A stretch of DNA of 64,000 nt, from the NCBI RefSeq assembly GCF_006965485.1, contig NZ_CP041360.1, positions 2,728,001-2,792,000 of the forward strand. The letters run 5' to 3'. The notes beneath the pieces were generated by a model. That model searched no databases. It saw nothing but the letters and a program-made list of their open reading frames with translations, and was not told the DNA's origin. Numbering within the stretch: the first letter of the stretch is position 1; every line of letters starts with the position of its first letter. Made by a program: the position numbers and the translations under genes. Below, piece by piece: positions 34,920-44,033 of the stretch. The DNA comes from Spirosoma sp. KCTC 42546. GTDB lineage: Bacteria; Bacteroidota; Bacteroidia; Cytophagales; Spirosomataceae.

Positions 34920-36026
34920 TTAGAAATTCCACCACACGGCTCTTGGGTAGGACGCGTTCAACACAACGGGTTCACCAATCTTGGGGGTTGTTACGTCGAA
35001 ACCTTCTTTGTCCGCTTTTTTGAGTAGCCGTTCAATGGGTTCGTTCCAGGCGTGCATGGCTAGGGAAAATTTGGCCCAGTGCACAGGGAGTAAAGTTCTT
35101 GCCCGTAGATCCTGGGCAGCAGTAATGACTTCTTCGGGCATCATATGGATGTTTGGCCAGTCTTTACCATACTGCCCGCATTCGAGAATAGCCAGATCGA
35201 ACGGGCCGTACTGATCGCCAATGGTCTGAAAATGTTTGCCGTAGCCTGAATCGCCCCCCAGAAATAGTTTGTAGCCGTGAAGGTTCAGCACGAAGGAAGT
35301 CCATAGGGTTTTTCCTCGTGCAAAACTGCGGCCCGAAAAATGCCGGGCAGGGGTGGCTGTCAGGTCAATACCGGGTGCAACGGGCTGATGTTCCCACCAA
35401 TCAAATTCCACGATCCGATCGGCCGGAACACCCCAGCGTTCGAGGTGGGCACCCACACCTAAAGCGGTGTAGAATTTCTTGACTTTAGGAATCAATTTCG
35501 TAACGGTCTCATAATCGAGGTGATCGTAGTGGTCGTGGGAAAGAACCAGATAATCAATAGCAGGCATGTCGTCGACGCTATATACATCCGTTCCCGGAAA
35601 CGACTTGCCGAAAAACGATACGGGCGACGCATGGCCGCTGAATACAGGATCGACCAGAAGGGTCACGCCTTTTGATTTGATCAGGTAGGATGAATGGCCA
35701 AACCAGACGATTGTTGGTGTTGAGTCCCCCAAAGCTTTCAGATCTGTTTTAATGGACGGAAGAGGCAGGGGTGGAATGTTATTTTTATCTTTTTGAAAGA
35801 AATCACGCATCAGCCCCGCATACGACGCATCTTCGCGCATCACTTCGGTTGGTTCCAGATTCTGAAATGAACCATCCTTGTAGTTCGGGGAGTGTTTGAT
35901 TCGGTCTAATCGGGTCTCGGCTGGATTGCGGCCGAAGGTGCTTTGTTGCATAAAAAGCAGCGTTGCTACCACTAATCCAGTCAATATAAATGCAGTAAAT
36001 ATCATGATGGTTCGAAAGCGTTTCAT
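34920..36026 (-). CDS. MBL-fold metal-dependent hydrolase
   Basis: Protein of 368 aa with an N-terminal membrane anchor or signal (IMIFTAFILTGLVVATLLFM, residues 6-25). The metallo-beta-lactamase motif is LSHDHYDHLDY (HxHxDH pattern), with WFGHSSYLIKSKGVTLLVDP before it, and further ligands GGDSGYGKHF and LLPVHWAKFSLAMHAW. This is the UlaG/NAPE-PLD-like branch, lactonase- or phosphodiesterase-like. The substrate is unknown. It starts in the divergent spacer shared with queD. Confidence 0.9.
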   Translation of the reverse strand: MKRFRTIMIFTAFILTGLVVATLLFMQQSTFGRNPAETRLDRIKHSPNYKDGSFQNLEPTEVMREDASYAGLMRDFFQKDKNNIPPLPLPSIKTDLKALGDSTPTIVWFGHSSYLIKSKGVTLLVDPVFSGHASPVSFFGKSFPGTDVYSVDDMPAIDYLVLSHDHYDHLDYETVTKLIPKVKKFYTALGVGAHLERWGVPADRIVEFDWWEHQPVAPGIDLTATPARHFSGRSFARGKTLWTSFVLNLHGYKLFLGGDSGYGKHFQTIGDQYGPFDLAILECGQYGKDWPNIHMMPEEVITAAQDLRARTLLPVHWAKFSLAMHAWNEPIERLLKKADKEGFDVTTPKIGEPVVLNASYPRAVWWNF

Positions 36027-36301
36027 GGGGTCACAACGGGTGCAGCCCTGGACCGGTTCCTGATAGCCGAAGGTTTTTATGGGTGGGAACGTTAGCGGAT
36101 AAGCGGATGTTATTATCCAGAATCGGAGCCTTTCTTGTTTAATCTTTTATGTAAAAGGTTGAACAAAAATAGAAGAGAACCGGTTATTAAAGCATCAATC
36201 GCATACGAAAGGGCGTCTTGGCTACACGCTCCGCTGTCTGCCTGTGTTGTACACAAACTTTGTAACGACAGGTTGATTGAACCATTTTTCAATTCATTTT
36301 T

Positions 36302-36763
36302 ATGGACACTTCTGGAACGGAAGTTCCCCGAATCAACACGCTCAGCACTAGTGGTCAGCGCGTTGCCGTATTTCGGAAAGAACATTTTAACGCGGCACAT
36401 CGTCTGAACAACCCAAATTGGTCAGATGAAAAAAATACCCGTGTGTATGGTAAATGCAACAATCCCCATTTTCATGGTCATAACTATGAGCTGATTGTGC
36501 AGGTTGTTGGCCCGATTGATCCTGAAACGGGCTACGTAATTGACATGAAGCATCTTGGCGACCTTATGAAGGAACATGTCCTTGATCGCTTCGATCACAA
36601 GAACCTTAATCTTGATACCGATGAATTCGCCGATTTAAATCCGTCGGCCGAGAACATTGCCATCGTTATCTATACCATTTTACGCAATCAGCTAAGCGAG
36701 GGCTTAGATCTTAAAATCAGACTGTATGAAACTGAACGGAACTTCGTCGAATACCCCGTCTAA
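36302..36763 (+). CDS. 6-pyruvoyl-tetrahydropterin synthase / QueD family protein
   Basis: Protein of 153 aa. Zinc ligands are in KEHFNAAHRL and HFHGHNYEL, and a catalytic-type Cys lies in YGKCNNPHFHGH. The end RLYETERNFVEYPV carries the substrate-binding Glu. It converts the FolE product, dihydroneopterin triphosphate, either to carboxytetrahydropterin for queuosine or to pyruvoyl-tetrahydropterin. The overlapping folE gene fits a shared route. The spacing of the Cys motif fits QueD, but this cannot be settled here. Start ATG 36302 leaves a 20-residue unconserved N-terminus. Confidence 0.91.
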   Translation: MDTSGTEVPRINTLSTSGQRVAVFRKEHFNAAHRLNNPNWSDEKNTRVYGKCNNPHFHGHNYELIVQVVGPIDPETGYVIDMKHLGDLMKEHVLDRFDHKNLNLDTDEFADLNPSAENIAIVIYTILRNQLSEGLDLKIRLYETERNFVEYPV

Positions 36764-37460
36764 TGGCCATGCGCTAAATGGACATGGACACCATAGCGAC
36801 GAATTAGTGGATGAACTCGGCGATGATCATGGAACAAGTTCTATTGACACACCGATGCGTGATGATGCGTTTGCCCTTGATGATGACCTGAAAATGGAGT
36901 TAATTGAAGAGCATTTTCGCGAAATTATGAATATTCTGGGCCTGGATCTGACGGACGATAGTTTGAAAGGCTCGCCCCGGCGCGTTGCCAAAATGTATGT
37001 GAAGGAGATTTTCAGCGGTCTGAATCCAGCAAACAAGCCCAAATCAACGCTGTTCGACAACAAGTTTCAGTACAATGAGATGCTGGTTGAAAAAGACATC
37101 ACCGTTCAAACGTACTGCGAACACCATTTTGTGCCCATTATTGGTAAAGCCCATGTGGCTTATATTTCCAGTGGGAAAGTAATTGGTCTTTCGAAACTGA
37201 ACCGGATTGTGGAGTATTTCTGCAAGCGTCCTCAGGTTCAGGAGCGTCTGACGATACAGATTGCCGATGAACTGAAGCGTGTCCTGGAAACAGAGGATGT
37301 TGCCGTCATTATTGATGCCAAACACCTTTGCGTGTCAACGCGTGGAGTTCGTGATCTGAATAGCACAACCATCACCTCGTCTTATAGCGGCAAGTTTGAG
37401 CAGGAAGCCACCCGGCAGGAATTGCTTCGGTATGTAGCTCAGCCAAGTGTAGGACTTTAA
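36726..37460 (+). CDS. folE: GTP cyclohydrolase I
   Basis: Protein of 244 aa if begun at ATG 36726, which overlaps queD by 38 nt. Later ATGs at 36855 and 36894 would give the core enzyme. The N-terminal 55 residues are His/Gly/Asp-rich and not conserved. The core carries YCEHHFVPIIGKAHVAYI (zinc Cys and His), SKLNRIVEYFCKRPQVQERL, and AKHLCVSTRGVRD (second zinc Cys). The enzyme makes 7,8-dihydroneopterin triphosphate from GTP, the entry to folate, queuosine and pterins. It is cytoplasmic and shares an operon with queD. Confidence 0.95.
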   Translation: MKLNGTSSNTPSNGHALNGHGHHSDELVDELGDDHGTSSIDTPMRDDAFALDDDLKMELIEEHFREIMNILGLDLTDDSLKGSPRRVAKMYVKEIFSGLNPANKPKSTLFDNKFQYNEMLVEKDITVQTYCEHHFVPIIGKAHVAYISSGKVIGLSKLNRIVEYFCKRPQVQERLTIQIADELKRVLETEDVAVIIDAKHLCVSTRGVRDLNSTTITSSYSGKFEQEATRQELLRYVAQPSVGL

Positions 37461-37468
37461 TGATAGTG

Positions 37469-37575
37469 TCATTACTAGTCAGGCCTTGTCAATAGGTTGC
37501 CATTTATTGTAAACAGCATATGCCTGTATATACAACGAATGACAACCTAATGACAAGGCCTGACTAGTAATGACA
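37469..37575. repeat. 34-bp inverted repeat between convergent genes
   Basis: Arms 37469-37502 and 37542-37575 match with two mismatches or so (GTCATTACTAGTCAGGCCTT...), with a loop of about 39 nt. It lies between folE and the convergent isomerase gene and could end transcripts from both sides, although there is no T run. By architecture (non-tandem arms) it is different from the repeat-unit palindromes. Confidence 0.9.
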
Positions 37576-37582
37576 AATTATT

Positions 37583-38509
37583 TTATACCGTTGGCCCTAC
37601 GCGTTCGAGTATTGCTTTTGCCTTACGGATACCTTCATACTCCTCAAGACCATCGCCTTCGTATTCGATGCCAATGGTTCCTTTAAAACCGCTGTCTTTC
37701 ACAATCTTCATGATGCGATTATAGTCAGTTTCAACGCAGTTACCATTTGCGTCGAAGTCGTAGAATTTAGCTGATGCACCTTTCGCAAATGGCATTAGCT
37801 CGGCTGTTCCCTTATAGCGATCGTATTCTTCCAGACAGGCGTGCCCCTGGCCATGTTTGATGCAGAAATTGCCAAAGTCGGGGAGGGTGCCCACGTTTTT
37901 CATTCCCACCTGTTTCATCACACCGGATAGCCATTGGCCATTTGATGAATAACCACCGTGGTTTTCAACGATGACGTTGATATTCATGGTTTTGGCGAAC
38001 TCACCTAATTTGCTTAAGCCTTCAACGGCAGCTTTGGAAACTTCCTCGGCAGTGCCTTGCCCGGCAGCATTAACCCGGATGGTTTTACAACCCAGGTACT
38101 TGGCACATTCCACCCATCTGTGGTGATTTTCAACCGCTTTCATCCGTTCAGCAGCATCGGAAGCGCCCAGGTTTCCTTCTCCATCGATCATAATCAAGTG
38201 GTTCGTAATCCCATTGTCTTTGCAACGGGTTAGCAAGTCGTTGAGATAGGTTTTGTCCTGTGCTTTGTCTTTGAAGAACTGGTTCACATACTCAACAATG
38301 CTGATATCGAACTCTTTACGCGCAATGCCTGGAAAATCCAGGTTCGTAATTTTCTTACCGAACAGTGCTTTGTGTAATGACCACTCAGCCAGTGAAATAT
38401 CGAAGAACATTTTTTTTGTGGGTGCTTCAGCAAAAACAGCTGGCATAACAGCCATACCTGCCAGCGAGCCAGCAGCTTGTTTCAGGAACGAACGACGGTT
38501 GGTAGTCAT
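37583..38509 (-). CDS. sugar phosphate isomerase/epimerase family protein (TIM barrel)
   Basis: Protein of 308 aa with a Tat-like leader (NRRSFLKQAAGSLAGMAVMP), so export to the periplasm is expected. The xylose-isomerase-like TIM barrel is shown by LAEWSLHKALFGKKITNLDF, VIVENHGGYSS (metal Glu), GTLPDFGNFCIKHG, and the final GTIGIEYEGDGLEEYEGI. Such exported isomerase-like proteins often accompany sugar oxidoreductases in Cytophagales. The substrate is not known. Confidence 0.89.
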   Translation of the reverse strand: MTTNRRSFLKQAAGSLAGMAVMPAVFAEAPTKKMFFDISLAEWSLHKALFGKKITNLDFPGIARKEFDISIVEYVNQFFKDKAQDKTYLNDLLTRCKDNGITNHLIMIDGEGNLGASDAAERMKAVENHHRWVECAKYLGCKTIRVNAAGQGTAEEVSKAAVEGLSKLGEFAKTMNINVIVENHGGYSSNGQWLSGVMKQVGMKNVGTLPDFGNFCIKHGQGHACLEEYDRYKGTAELMPFAKGASAKFYDFDANGNCVETDYNRIMKIVKDSGFKGTIGIEYEGDGLEEYEGIRKAKAILERVGPTV

Positions 38510-38646
38510 AACGTAACAGATTTAGCGAATTAAGGTTGGGGAAGTAAACGGCTACTTCGGTTGGTAAAGTACTAAATTAGCTGGAAGTTACTCATTTGAT
38601 GCAATGAGCGAGCAATGGTTTATAAGGGGCCAAGCTTTTTTCTTCG

Positions 38647-38653
38647 TAATTTG
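38647..38653 (+). promoter_or_regulatory. possible -7 promoter element (TAATTTG)
   Basis: TAATTTG lies 25 nt upstream of the dehydratase start in a 169-nt divergent spacer. It resembles the TAnTTTG variants seen in this window at 6510. No -33 box is evident. Confidence 0.3.
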
Positions 38654-38678
38654 CCCGCATCTGTAGTCTTAAAGCCTG

Positions 38679-39626
38679 ATGATTTCATTCGATACTATAC
38701 GGGAGGCCCACGACCGAGTTCGGCCTTATATTCACCGCACTGCCGTGCTCACGAATCAAACTATTAATGACCGGGTCGGGGCCGAACTGTTCTTTAAATG
38801 CGAGAACTTTCAGAAAATAGGAGCTTTCAAAGCACGTGGTGGTCTCAATGCAGTTTTACAAGTTGTTCAGAATAAGGAAGGTAACGCCATAACAACGCAT
38901 TCGTCGGGTAATCATGCACAGGCGGTTGCCTTTGCCGCTCGCCAGGTTGGTCTTCCCGCGTACATTGTGATGCCACGCACCGCACCGCAAGTGAAAAAAG
39001 ACGCGGTTCATGGCTATGGTGCAGAGATCATTGAATGTGAACCAACCCTCGAAGCGCGCGAAGCTGGCGTTCGTGAGGTGATGGAACGAACAGGTGCCGT
39101 ATTGGTTCACCCCTTCGACGACGACCGCGTGATTGCCGGGCAGGCTACGGCTGCCAAAGAGTTGATAGAGGATGCCGGAACGTCTGTACCATTCGATATA
39201 ATTATGGCACCAGTTGGTGGGGGAGGACTACTTAGTGGTACAGCTTTGACCACTCATTACCTATCCCCAAAAACCCGTGTTATTGCCGGAGAGCCCGAAG
39301 GTGCCGCCGATGCCGTACTGTCATTTCAAAGCGGACGAGTAGAGAAAGCACCTTATATTAATACCATTGCCGATGGGCTCATGACAACCCTGAGTGAGCG
39401 AACACTGGCCATTATCCAGTCGCATGTTATGGATATTCTGACTGTTTCCGATGCTGAAATTATAGCGGCTATGCGACTCGTTTGGGAACGGATGAAAATC
39501 GTTATCGAGCCATCGAGTGCCGTTCCATTGGCCGCCGTTCTGAACTACAAAGAGCAGTTTGCCGGCCAAAAAATCGGCATTATTATAACGGGAGGGAATG
39601 TCGATTTAGGAAAATTGCCGTTTTGA
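38679..39626 (+). CDS. threonine/serine dehydratase (PLP fold type II)
   Basis: Protein of 315 aa. The PLP lysine is Lys51 in ENFQKIGAFKARGG. The phosphate-binding loop is APVGGGGLLSG, and the SSGNHAQAVAFAA block contacts the substrate. Without a C-terminal ACT domain the protein is of the catabolic or serine-racemase type. It deaminates threonine or serine to 2-oxo acids, or interconverts serine enantiomers. The GNAT gene follows 15 nt on. Confidence 0.92.
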   Translation: MISFDTIREAHDRVRPYIHRTAVLTNQTINDRVGAELFFKCENFQKIGAFKARGGLNAVLQVVQNKEGNAITTHSSGNHAQAVAFAARQVGLPAYIVMPRTAPQVKKDAVHGYGAEIIECEPTLEAREAGVREVMERTGAVLVHPFDDDRVIAGQATAAKELIEDAGTSVPFDIIMAPVGGGGLLSGTALTTHYLSPKTRVIAGEPEGAADAVLSFQSGRVEKAPYINTIADGLMTTLSERTLAIIQSHVMDILTVSDAEIIAAMRLVWERMKIVIEPSSAVPLAAVLNYKEQFAGQKIGIIITGGNVDLGKLPF

Positions 39627-39641
39627 CTTTGTTCGTAAAAC

Positions 39642-40049
39642 ATGATTTTAATTCGTTCCATCACGCCTGAGCAAACCTACCCGTTGCGGCATAATGTACT
39701 CTGGCCCGACAAACCTTTTGAGTATGTGAAGGTAGAAAACGATGCGGATGGCTATCATTTTGGGGCATTTCTGGAAGATGAGCTGGTTGCCGTAATCTCA
39801 CTATTTGTTAACGACAAAGACAGCCGATTTAGAAAATTTGCTACTCGGTCTGATTGTCAGCGGCAGGGAATTGGTACGCTTTTATTAAACCATGTCATTG
39901 ATGAAGCAAAACGGTTGAGAGCTATAACTCTCTGGTGTGATGCCCGGCTTGAAGCGGCAGATTTCTACCGTCGATTTGGTATGGAAGCTGTGAGTGAGGT
40001 ATTCTATAAAGGGCCTATTCCGTACGCTAAATTTTCCCGAGCCTTGTGA
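39642..40049 (+). CDS. GNAT family N-acetyltransferase
   Basis: Protein of 135 aa. The acetyl-CoA-binding motif A is RQGIGTLLLNHVIDEAK. The preceding strand is DELVAVISLFVN, and the C-terminal motif B is LWCDARLEAADFYRRFGMEA. Members transfer acetyl groups to amines; the acceptor is not known. It may share a transcript with the upstream dehydratase gene. Confidence 0.92.
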   Translation: MILIRSITPEQTYPLRHNVLWPDKPFEYVKVENDADGYHFGAFLEDELVAVISLFVNDKDSRFRKFATRSDCQRQGIGTLLLNHVIDEAKRLRAITLWCDARLEAADFYRRFGMEAVSEVFYKGPIPYAKFSRAL

Positions 40050-40125
40050 GAATAACAGCTTTACAGGCCAAGCCATAACCAAATGAATGTACAGGCAGTT
40101 GAGTAAAGGTACAATTTACTCAACA

Positions 40126-41457
40126 ATGAAAACAACCACATATCTGCTGACAGGCGTTGCGCTGTCGGCGCTATTTCTGAGCTGCAATCAGAAAAAAGAC
40201 GCTAACCAGACTGGTGAGACGGTTACTACCGTCGATACAATAATTAACTTACCTGCGCCTTTCGCGACTAAATCGGCGAAAAACTTTAGTAATGTTACCG
40301 GCTGGCCCGAAGGCAAAACTCCCCAGGCACCAGTGGGCTTTACAGTTACGGAGTTCGCTCGTGATTTGGATAGCCCCCGCTGGATATATGAGGCTCCTAA
40401 CGGCGACATCTTTGTAGCGGAAGCGAATACAGAACGAGACGGGGCCAAAGAAAAGGTCATTAATGCGGTAACCGGACGGAATAAATCCGAGCGGGAAGGA
40501 ACCAGCGCCAATCGTATCACGATTTTCCGGGATACGAATAAAGATGGGAAACCTGATTTACGACAGCCATTTCTATCGGGTGTTGATCGGCCATTTGGCA
40601 TGCTTGTTCTTGGTAACAGTTTCTACGTTGCTGGTACAGGTGCGTTAATGCGCTATGATTACAAACCGGGACAAACCAAGATAACGGCTCCCGGTAAGAA
40701 AATCCTGGATCTACCCGTTGGCGGCTACAACAACCACTGGACCCGAAATTTACTGGCCGGCCCCGATGGGAAGAAGATTTATATTACGGTTGGGTCAGGT
40801 AGTAACGTTGGGGAGCATGGGCCTGAGAATGAACTCCGCCGGGCTAATATTTTGGAAATCAATCCCGATGGTTCCGGTGAACGCATCTACGCCAGTGGTT
40901 TACGGAATCCCGTTGGTATGGGGTGGCAACCCACAACAAAGGTGCTCTATACGGCTGTTAACGAGCGTGACGAATTAGGTGATGACCTCGTACCAGATTA
41001 TATGACGAGCGTGAAAGAGGGCGCGTTTTATGGCTGGCCTTATTCCTACTACGGACAAAATGAAGACCCTCGTCGGAAAGGTGAACGACCAGATTTAGTT
41101 AAGAAAGCCCTGGTGCCCGATGTGCCGCTTGGATCGCATACGGCTTCGCTTGGATTAGCTTTTTATGACAAAACGACGGGGTCACGCTCGACATTCCCCG
41201 AAAAATATCAAAACGGAGCCTTTATTGGACAGCATGGCTCCTGGAATCGTTCGCAACTCGTTGGTTATAAAGTCGTTTTTGTGCCGTTTAAGGACGGGAA
41301 ACCCGGCAAGCCTGAAGATTTTTTAACCGGCTTTCTGGCGGGGAATAACAAAGACGTACACGGTCGACCCGTTGGCGTGACTGTACTTTCTGATGGATCA
41401 ATGCTTGTAGCTGACGATGCTGCCGGGCGTATTTGGCGGGTATCAGCGGATAAGTAA
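40126..41457 (+). CDS. sorbosone dehydrogenase-like PQQ/beta-propeller lipoprotein
   Basis: Protein of 443 aa from ATG 40126. The lipoprotein signal ends in ALFLSC (Cys20), so the frame upstream to 40087 is not needed. The six-bladed propeller has PRWIYEAPNGDIFVAEANTE, RNLLAGPDGKKIYITVGSGS, ASGLRNPVGMGW, and FIGQHGSWNRSQLVGYK, all typical of L-sorbosone/aldose dehydrogenase relatives. It probably oxidises sugars or aldehydes outside the inner membrane. Quinone dependence is assumed from family. Confidence 0.89.
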   Translation: MKTTTYLLTGVALSALFLSCNQKKDANQTGETVTTVDTIINLPAPFATKSAKNFSNVTGWPEGKTPQAPVGFTVTEFARDLDSPRWIYEAPNGDIFVAEANTERDGAKEKVINAVTGRNKSEREGTSANRITIFRDTNKDGKPDLRQPFLSGVDRPFGMLVLGNSFYVAGTGALMRYDYKPGQTKITAPGKKILDLPVGGYNNHWTRNLLAGPDGKKIYITVGSGSNVGEHGPENELRRANILEINPDGSGERIYASGLRNPVGMGWQPTTKVLYTAVNERDELGDDLVPDYMTSVKEGAFYGWPYSYYGQNEDPRRKGERPDLVKKALVPDVPLGSHTASLGLAFYDKTTGSRSTFPEKYQNGAFIGQHGSWNRSQLVGYKVVFVPFKDGKPGKPEDFLTGFLAGNNKDVHGRPVGVTVLSDGSMLVADDAAGRIWRVSADK

Positions 41458-41464
41458 GTATAAA

Positions 41465-41532
41465 ATAGAGCGCTGATTTTTAGGATCTATCTATTACTCT
41501 AATTAGATAGACCCTAAAAATCAGCGCTCTAT
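41465..41532. terminator. 28-bp hairpin between convergent genes
   Basis: Arms 41465-41492 and 41505-41532 match in 27 of 28 positions (ATAGAGCGCTGATTTTTAGG...), with a 12-nt loop. It sits 8 nt after the propeller gene stop and 7 nt before the opposing stop at 41539. This is consistent with a two-way terminator or with a palindromic element. Confidence 0.75.
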
Positions 41533-41538
41533 TCGTAT

Positions 41539-43260
41539 TTAAAACTGGTACAGTAATCTAGCCCTTAGACTGACAGTTGTTGTATTCCGCCAGTTTTGGT
41601 CTGGCTGCATCGTTTGTGCATTGCTTTGCAGGGGTAAATTAAGGGTAGGACTTCCCTGTAGCGCCCAATGTCTACTGTGCCATTCAATACCAGTTCCCAG
41701 CGATAGGGTATTGATTAAATTAATCGACTGGGTTTTGTTGACATTTACCTGAGCAAAATCAATGCGATTTTGCTGGAAAGGGGGTAGGGGCAGCCGGCAA
41801 TAAAACGTCACATTTTCTGTGTTCTGCAGATTTAAATAGGTACTAACGGTTGGTAGTAATGAGAGCGACTGGTTAAGCGGAATCCGATAACCAAGGCTTA
41901 CTGGGATCTGATACCGTGTTTGACGGGTATCAATATTTAATATATCACGGAATTGATCAATTCCTGGACCAAATTCCTTTTTGAAATTACGATGTGTACG
42001 ATCTTCGAAGTCATCGTCATTGGTAAACTTATTCGTATACGTCGCCTGGACAAATCCAACGCCAACGGTCAGATGCTTGCCCAGAAGCACTTCACCAAAT
42101 GCACCTGCGTTCCATAAACCAGAGGCTAGTTCACCACCTACACCTAGCCGGAACTGGATTGGTAGTTGCTTAACAGGCTGGCTGGCTGGAGCCGTTTGTA
42201 CCTCATCAATAACCGCTGGAGTCCAGGCCTTTCTTATTCGATTTGCTCGCTGAGCCAACATGCCATTCCAGTTAGCGGTTTTTGCCGATAAAGGGCGACT
42301 GGTAGCCAGTTCGTAACTGGCTGATGTACCACTCATAGCAACTGACTGCTCGGTTTTGGATTGCTGAGTTTGCTCGACCGAGTTAACTAGGTTTGTAGCC
42401 CTGTCTGAATAGTTAGTTTTAGGACTCCGACTATTCGTCACCATGCCGCTAGCTGGATTGGTCTGGTAAACTTCATTTTTATTTGAATACCGACCTTTCC
42501 TGAGCCGACGTTCACGGCTGGTATTGGCAAGTGGATTCGCCGATTTATCCAGCGTAACCGAAGGAGTAACGTTGTTTTCAGAACTGGTTATAGAGGTATT
42601 TTTTTCACTGGTTAAGGGAGTAGAGGAAACGCCATAGGAATCAGTTTTCTGGTTGTTAGTTAGGTTAGTAGGTTGGCGTGATGGGCTCGTAGAAACAGAC
42701 GATCGACTTGTTTCCGCATATCGTTGATCAGGCGGAGTTTCTGTTCCCTGCAATGCCCGTTCATCCACAGTCTCTGATCGTGAACGGGCAGGTGGCGTAA
42801 CATAGCGGGTTATGTAAACAGTATCCCGTTCACCAGAAATCCCTTGTTTCTGATTCAACGATGGCATTGATTCACGGCTTTGCACGGGCAACGGCTGACG
42901 AGCACCCTCTGTTTGGGATAGTGTCGACTGTTCCTGTCCGGGTAAGGTAGGAGCTGCCTGCGTTGAATCAGGCTTTTGTTTGAGTTGACCTATCGCCTGA
43001 CGCAGGTTGTTAATTTCAGCCCGTTGCCAGATGCTAAAGGCTACCAACACAACGGTACTGATAGTTGCAGCCGCCATGAGCCAGGGGTGCGATGACCAGA
43101 TACTCTGACTGAAGGGTTGCCCTGTGCCGCCTGAGCCGGGTTGGGGCGGACTAGCCTGCTGAAGCGTGGCTTGCATCCTCGTCCAGTCTTTTTCGGTAAA
43201 TTCCGGCCGAATACTTTCCAGTTTTCGCCGGATAATATCGGAAAATCGGTCAGTTTTCAT
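41539..43260 (-). CDS. membrane-anchored protein with C-terminal beta-barrel-like domain (anti-sigma-like context)
   Basis: Protein of 573 aa from ATG 43258-43260 (MKTDRFSDIIRRKLESIRPE), overlapping the sigma factor stop by 11 nt. It has a cytoplasmic N-terminus (1-59) with an amphipathic segment, then one membrane helix (about 60-78), then a long Ser/Thr/Gln-rich linker (about 90-370). The C-terminal domain (LGVGGELASGLWNAGAFGEV and GLGYRIPLNQSLSL-type strands) looks like an outer-membrane beta-barrel. Placed directly after the ECF gene, it is probably its membrane partner or anti-sigma regulator. No zinc-binding anti-sigma motif is seen. Confidence 0.75.
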   Translation of the reverse strand: MKTDRFSDIIRRKLESIRPEFTEKDWTRMQATLQQASPPQPGSGGTGQPFSQSIWSSHPWLMAAATISTVVLVAFSIWQRAEINNLRQAIGQLKQKPDSTQAAPTLPGQEQSTLSQTEGARQPLPVQSRESMPSLNQKQGISGERDTVYITRYVTPPARSRSETVDERALQGTETPPDQRYAETSRSSVSTSPSRQPTNLTNNQKTDSYGVSSTPLTSEKNTSITSSENNVTPSVTLDKSANPLANTSRERRLRKGRYSNKNEVYQTNPASGMVTNSRSPKTNYSDRATNLVNSVEQTQQSKTEQSVAMSGTSASYELATSRPLSAKTANWNGMLAQRANRIRKAWTPAVIDEVQTAPASQPVKQLPIQFRLGVGGELASGLWNAGAFGEVLLGKHLTVGVGFVQATYTNKFTNDDDFEDRTHRNFKKEFGPGIDQFRDILNIDTRQTRYQIPVSLGYRIPLNQSLSLLPTVSTYLNLQNTENVTFYCRLPLPPFQQNRIDFAQVNVNKTQSINLINTLSLGTGIEWHSRHWALQGSPTLNLPLQSNAQTMQPDQNWRNTTTVSLRARLLYQF

Positions 43261-43858
43261 GATATGGAATGGTGGCACCAGGGCCAGAATTTTCGTAAAA
43301 TGGATAAGCTTGTTTGATGAGTACCTGTAACTTCTGCCGGGCGCGGGCGTAGTTCGAACGCACAGTAGCCTCGTTATGGCTCAATATACCGGCAATTTCG
43401 TGGAGGGTGTAGCCATCCACTACGTGCATCATAAATACGGTCCGGTAGGTTGGTGTTAGTTGCTGAACCAGGGCCAGAATCTCTTCAGCAGCAATCTGAT
43501 CAACAATATTCTCATCGAAGGCTACCTGTTCGCCCGCGTCCAGCGATGTGTGTTGTTCAAACCGATGATTTTTGCGATAGTGACTAATCGCCGTATTTAC
43601 CAGAATTGTCCGCAGCCAGGCTTTAAATGGTAATGTTTCATCATAACTATCTAAATGCTGAAATGCTTTCAGAAATCCTTCGTTTAGTACATCTTCGGCT
43701 TCCTCACTACTTGAGGTGTAGCGCAGGCAGATACTCTTTGCATAGCCAAAAAACTGCTTGAACAGCGTTCGTTGGGCTCGCGGGTCGTTTACGCGACAAG
43801 CCCGAATAACGCTTAGCAGATCATTATCGGCGAAGGAAGACGATTTTCGGAAAAACAA
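43250..43858 (-). CDS. ECF-type RNA polymerase sigma factor (sigma-70 family)
   Basis: Protein of 202 aa; the start appears to be TTG at 43856-43858 (codes LFFRKSSSFADNDLL). Region 2 is about 30-100 (LFKQFFGYAKSICLRYTSSS, DVLNEGFLKAFQHLDSY, FKAWLRTILVNTAISHYRKN). Region 4 is about 130-185 (LTPTYRTVFMMHVVDGYTLH, EIAGILSHNEATVRSNYARA). It directs RNA polymerase to a specific regulon, probably under control of the membrane protein encoded downstream. The divergent gene at 44034 may be a target. Confidence 0.93.
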   Translation of the reverse strand: MFFRKSSSFADNDLLSVIRACRVNDPRAQRTLFKQFFGYAKSICLRYTSSSEEAEDVLNEGFLKAFQHLDSYDETLPFKAWLRTILVNTAISHYRKNHRFEQHTSLDAGEQVAFDENIVDQIAAEEILALVQQLTPTYRTVFMMHVVDGYTLHEIAGILSHNEATVRSNYARARQKLQVLIKQAYPFYENSGPGATIPYHEN

Positions 43859-44033
43859 AGTTCGATCGGATTTACGTTAACAACCTGACACTACATAGAC
43901 TACGCGTTCCCAACGTATAACGTTGCAATTATTGTTTAGGTTGTTAATAATTTTTCTGTGTCCATTGCCACAGTTAGCCAGGCTGTTACGTAAAGGTAGG
44001 AAACGGGTTTATTCGCCCCGTTTTTATTGACTG

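Noticed and set aside
36113..36407. Two opposing frames of about 90 aa in the MBL-queD spacer
   Set aside because: They overlap each other and the queD 5' end, with no protein-like conservation visible; probably chance frames over a small palindrome-like stretch near 36135-36166.
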